The notes below the pieces were generated by a model. That model was not told the origin of the DNA. It was given only the letters and a program-made list of their open reading frames with translations, and made no database searches. A stretch of DNA of 5,301 nucleotides from Bacilli bacterium (GTDB taxonomy: Bacteria > Bacillota_I > Bacilli_A > RF39 > UBA660). This document shows positions 5,249 to 5,301 of this stretch, piece by piece. The position numbers were made by a program, and so were the translations under genes. The stretch covers positions 1-5,301 of the forward strand of contig JAFZPS010000069.1 in assembly GCA_017550205.1 (NCBI GenBank), in the 5' to 3' direction. Position 1 is the stretch's first letter; each line of letters begins with the position of its first letter.

Positions 5249-5301
5249 TTATTAACCCATTTTTTAATACCAATATCTTAGCATTTTTAGTATTACTAAT
5301 C
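5226..5301 (-). CDS. Possible C-terminus of an unidentified protein (cut by window edge)
   Basis: One minus-strand frame is open from the window edge (first full codon at 5300) for 24 codons to a TGA at 5228-5226; the other two frames have early stops. The visible residues include KILVLKNGLIIDRNKKK, a plausible strand-turn-strand followed by a basic end, but too short to assign to a family. If real, the gene ends 31 nt before gpsB and contains the gpsB -35 box, with the -10 directly after its stop. An open frame of this length can occur by chance. Confidence 0.35.
   Translation of the reverse strand, partial: ISNTKNAKILVLKNGLIIDRNKKK

Noticed and set aside
1..5301. Mycoplasma-type genetic code (TGA as Trp)
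   Set aside because: Trp codons seen are TGG and no in-frame TGA interrupts the genes, so the standard code fits.
1..5301. Defence, phage or other accessory system built around the sirtuin
   Set aside because: Sir2 domains occur in anti-phage systems such as Thoeris ThsA and Sir2-fusion proteins, but this is a compact stand-alone zinc-containing deacylase flanked by core housekeeping genes, with no partner gene.

Overview
This AT-rich window (GC-richer only over the RNase P RNA) looks like chromosomal housekeeping DNA of a low-GC Gram-positive bacterium (Bacilli or a Mollicutes-related, probably uncultured lineage). Strong AAGGAGG-type ribosome binding sites, a Bacillus-type RNase P RNA, GpsB, and a rodZ-pgsA-recA gene order all point that way. 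Tryptophan is encoded by TGG (RecA, PgsA, RodZ) and the genes contain no in-frame TGA, so the standard code is likely rather than the Mycoplasma code. Every gene is on the minus strand, so transcription runs from high to low coordinates. No mobile element, CRISPR array, tRNA or phage gene is visible.

Layout in transcription order. (1) 5301-5226: a possible last 24 codons of an unidentified gene. (2) 5194-4853: gpsB, a cell division and cell-wall adaptor, with its own consensus promoter. (3) 4861-4509: rnpB, the catalytic RNA of RNase P, whose 5' helix strand overlaps the gpsB stop codon. (4) 4492-4004: a short RodZ-like membrane protein whose ribosome binding site begins about 5 nt beyond the end of rnpB. 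(5) 4017-3415: pgsA, phosphatidylglycerophosphate synthase, overlapping rodZ by 14 nt. A strong bidirectional terminator at about 3357-3397 closes this unit. (6) 3245-2217: recA, with a consensus promoter (TTGACA, 17 bp, TACAAT) and a LexA-type SOS box just upstream. (7) 2171-1410: a sirtuin (Sir2-type NAD-dependent deacylase). (8) 1364 to the window edge: murE, nearly complete.

How it fits together: gpsB, rodZ, pgsA and murE serve division, cell shape, anionic phospholipid and peptidoglycan synthesis; rnpB matures tRNA; recA handles recombination and the SOS response. gpsB-rnpB and rodZ-pgsA-(cinA)-recA are recognised Bacilli neighbourhoods, here fused and compacted with cinA absent. The most notable features are the extreme compaction around rnpB, two 45-bp intergenic spacers of the same design (stop codon in a hairpin loop, T7 tract, extended -10, SD), and a MurE with a mixed DDPR substrate signature. 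I see no strong evidence of a wholly undescribed system.
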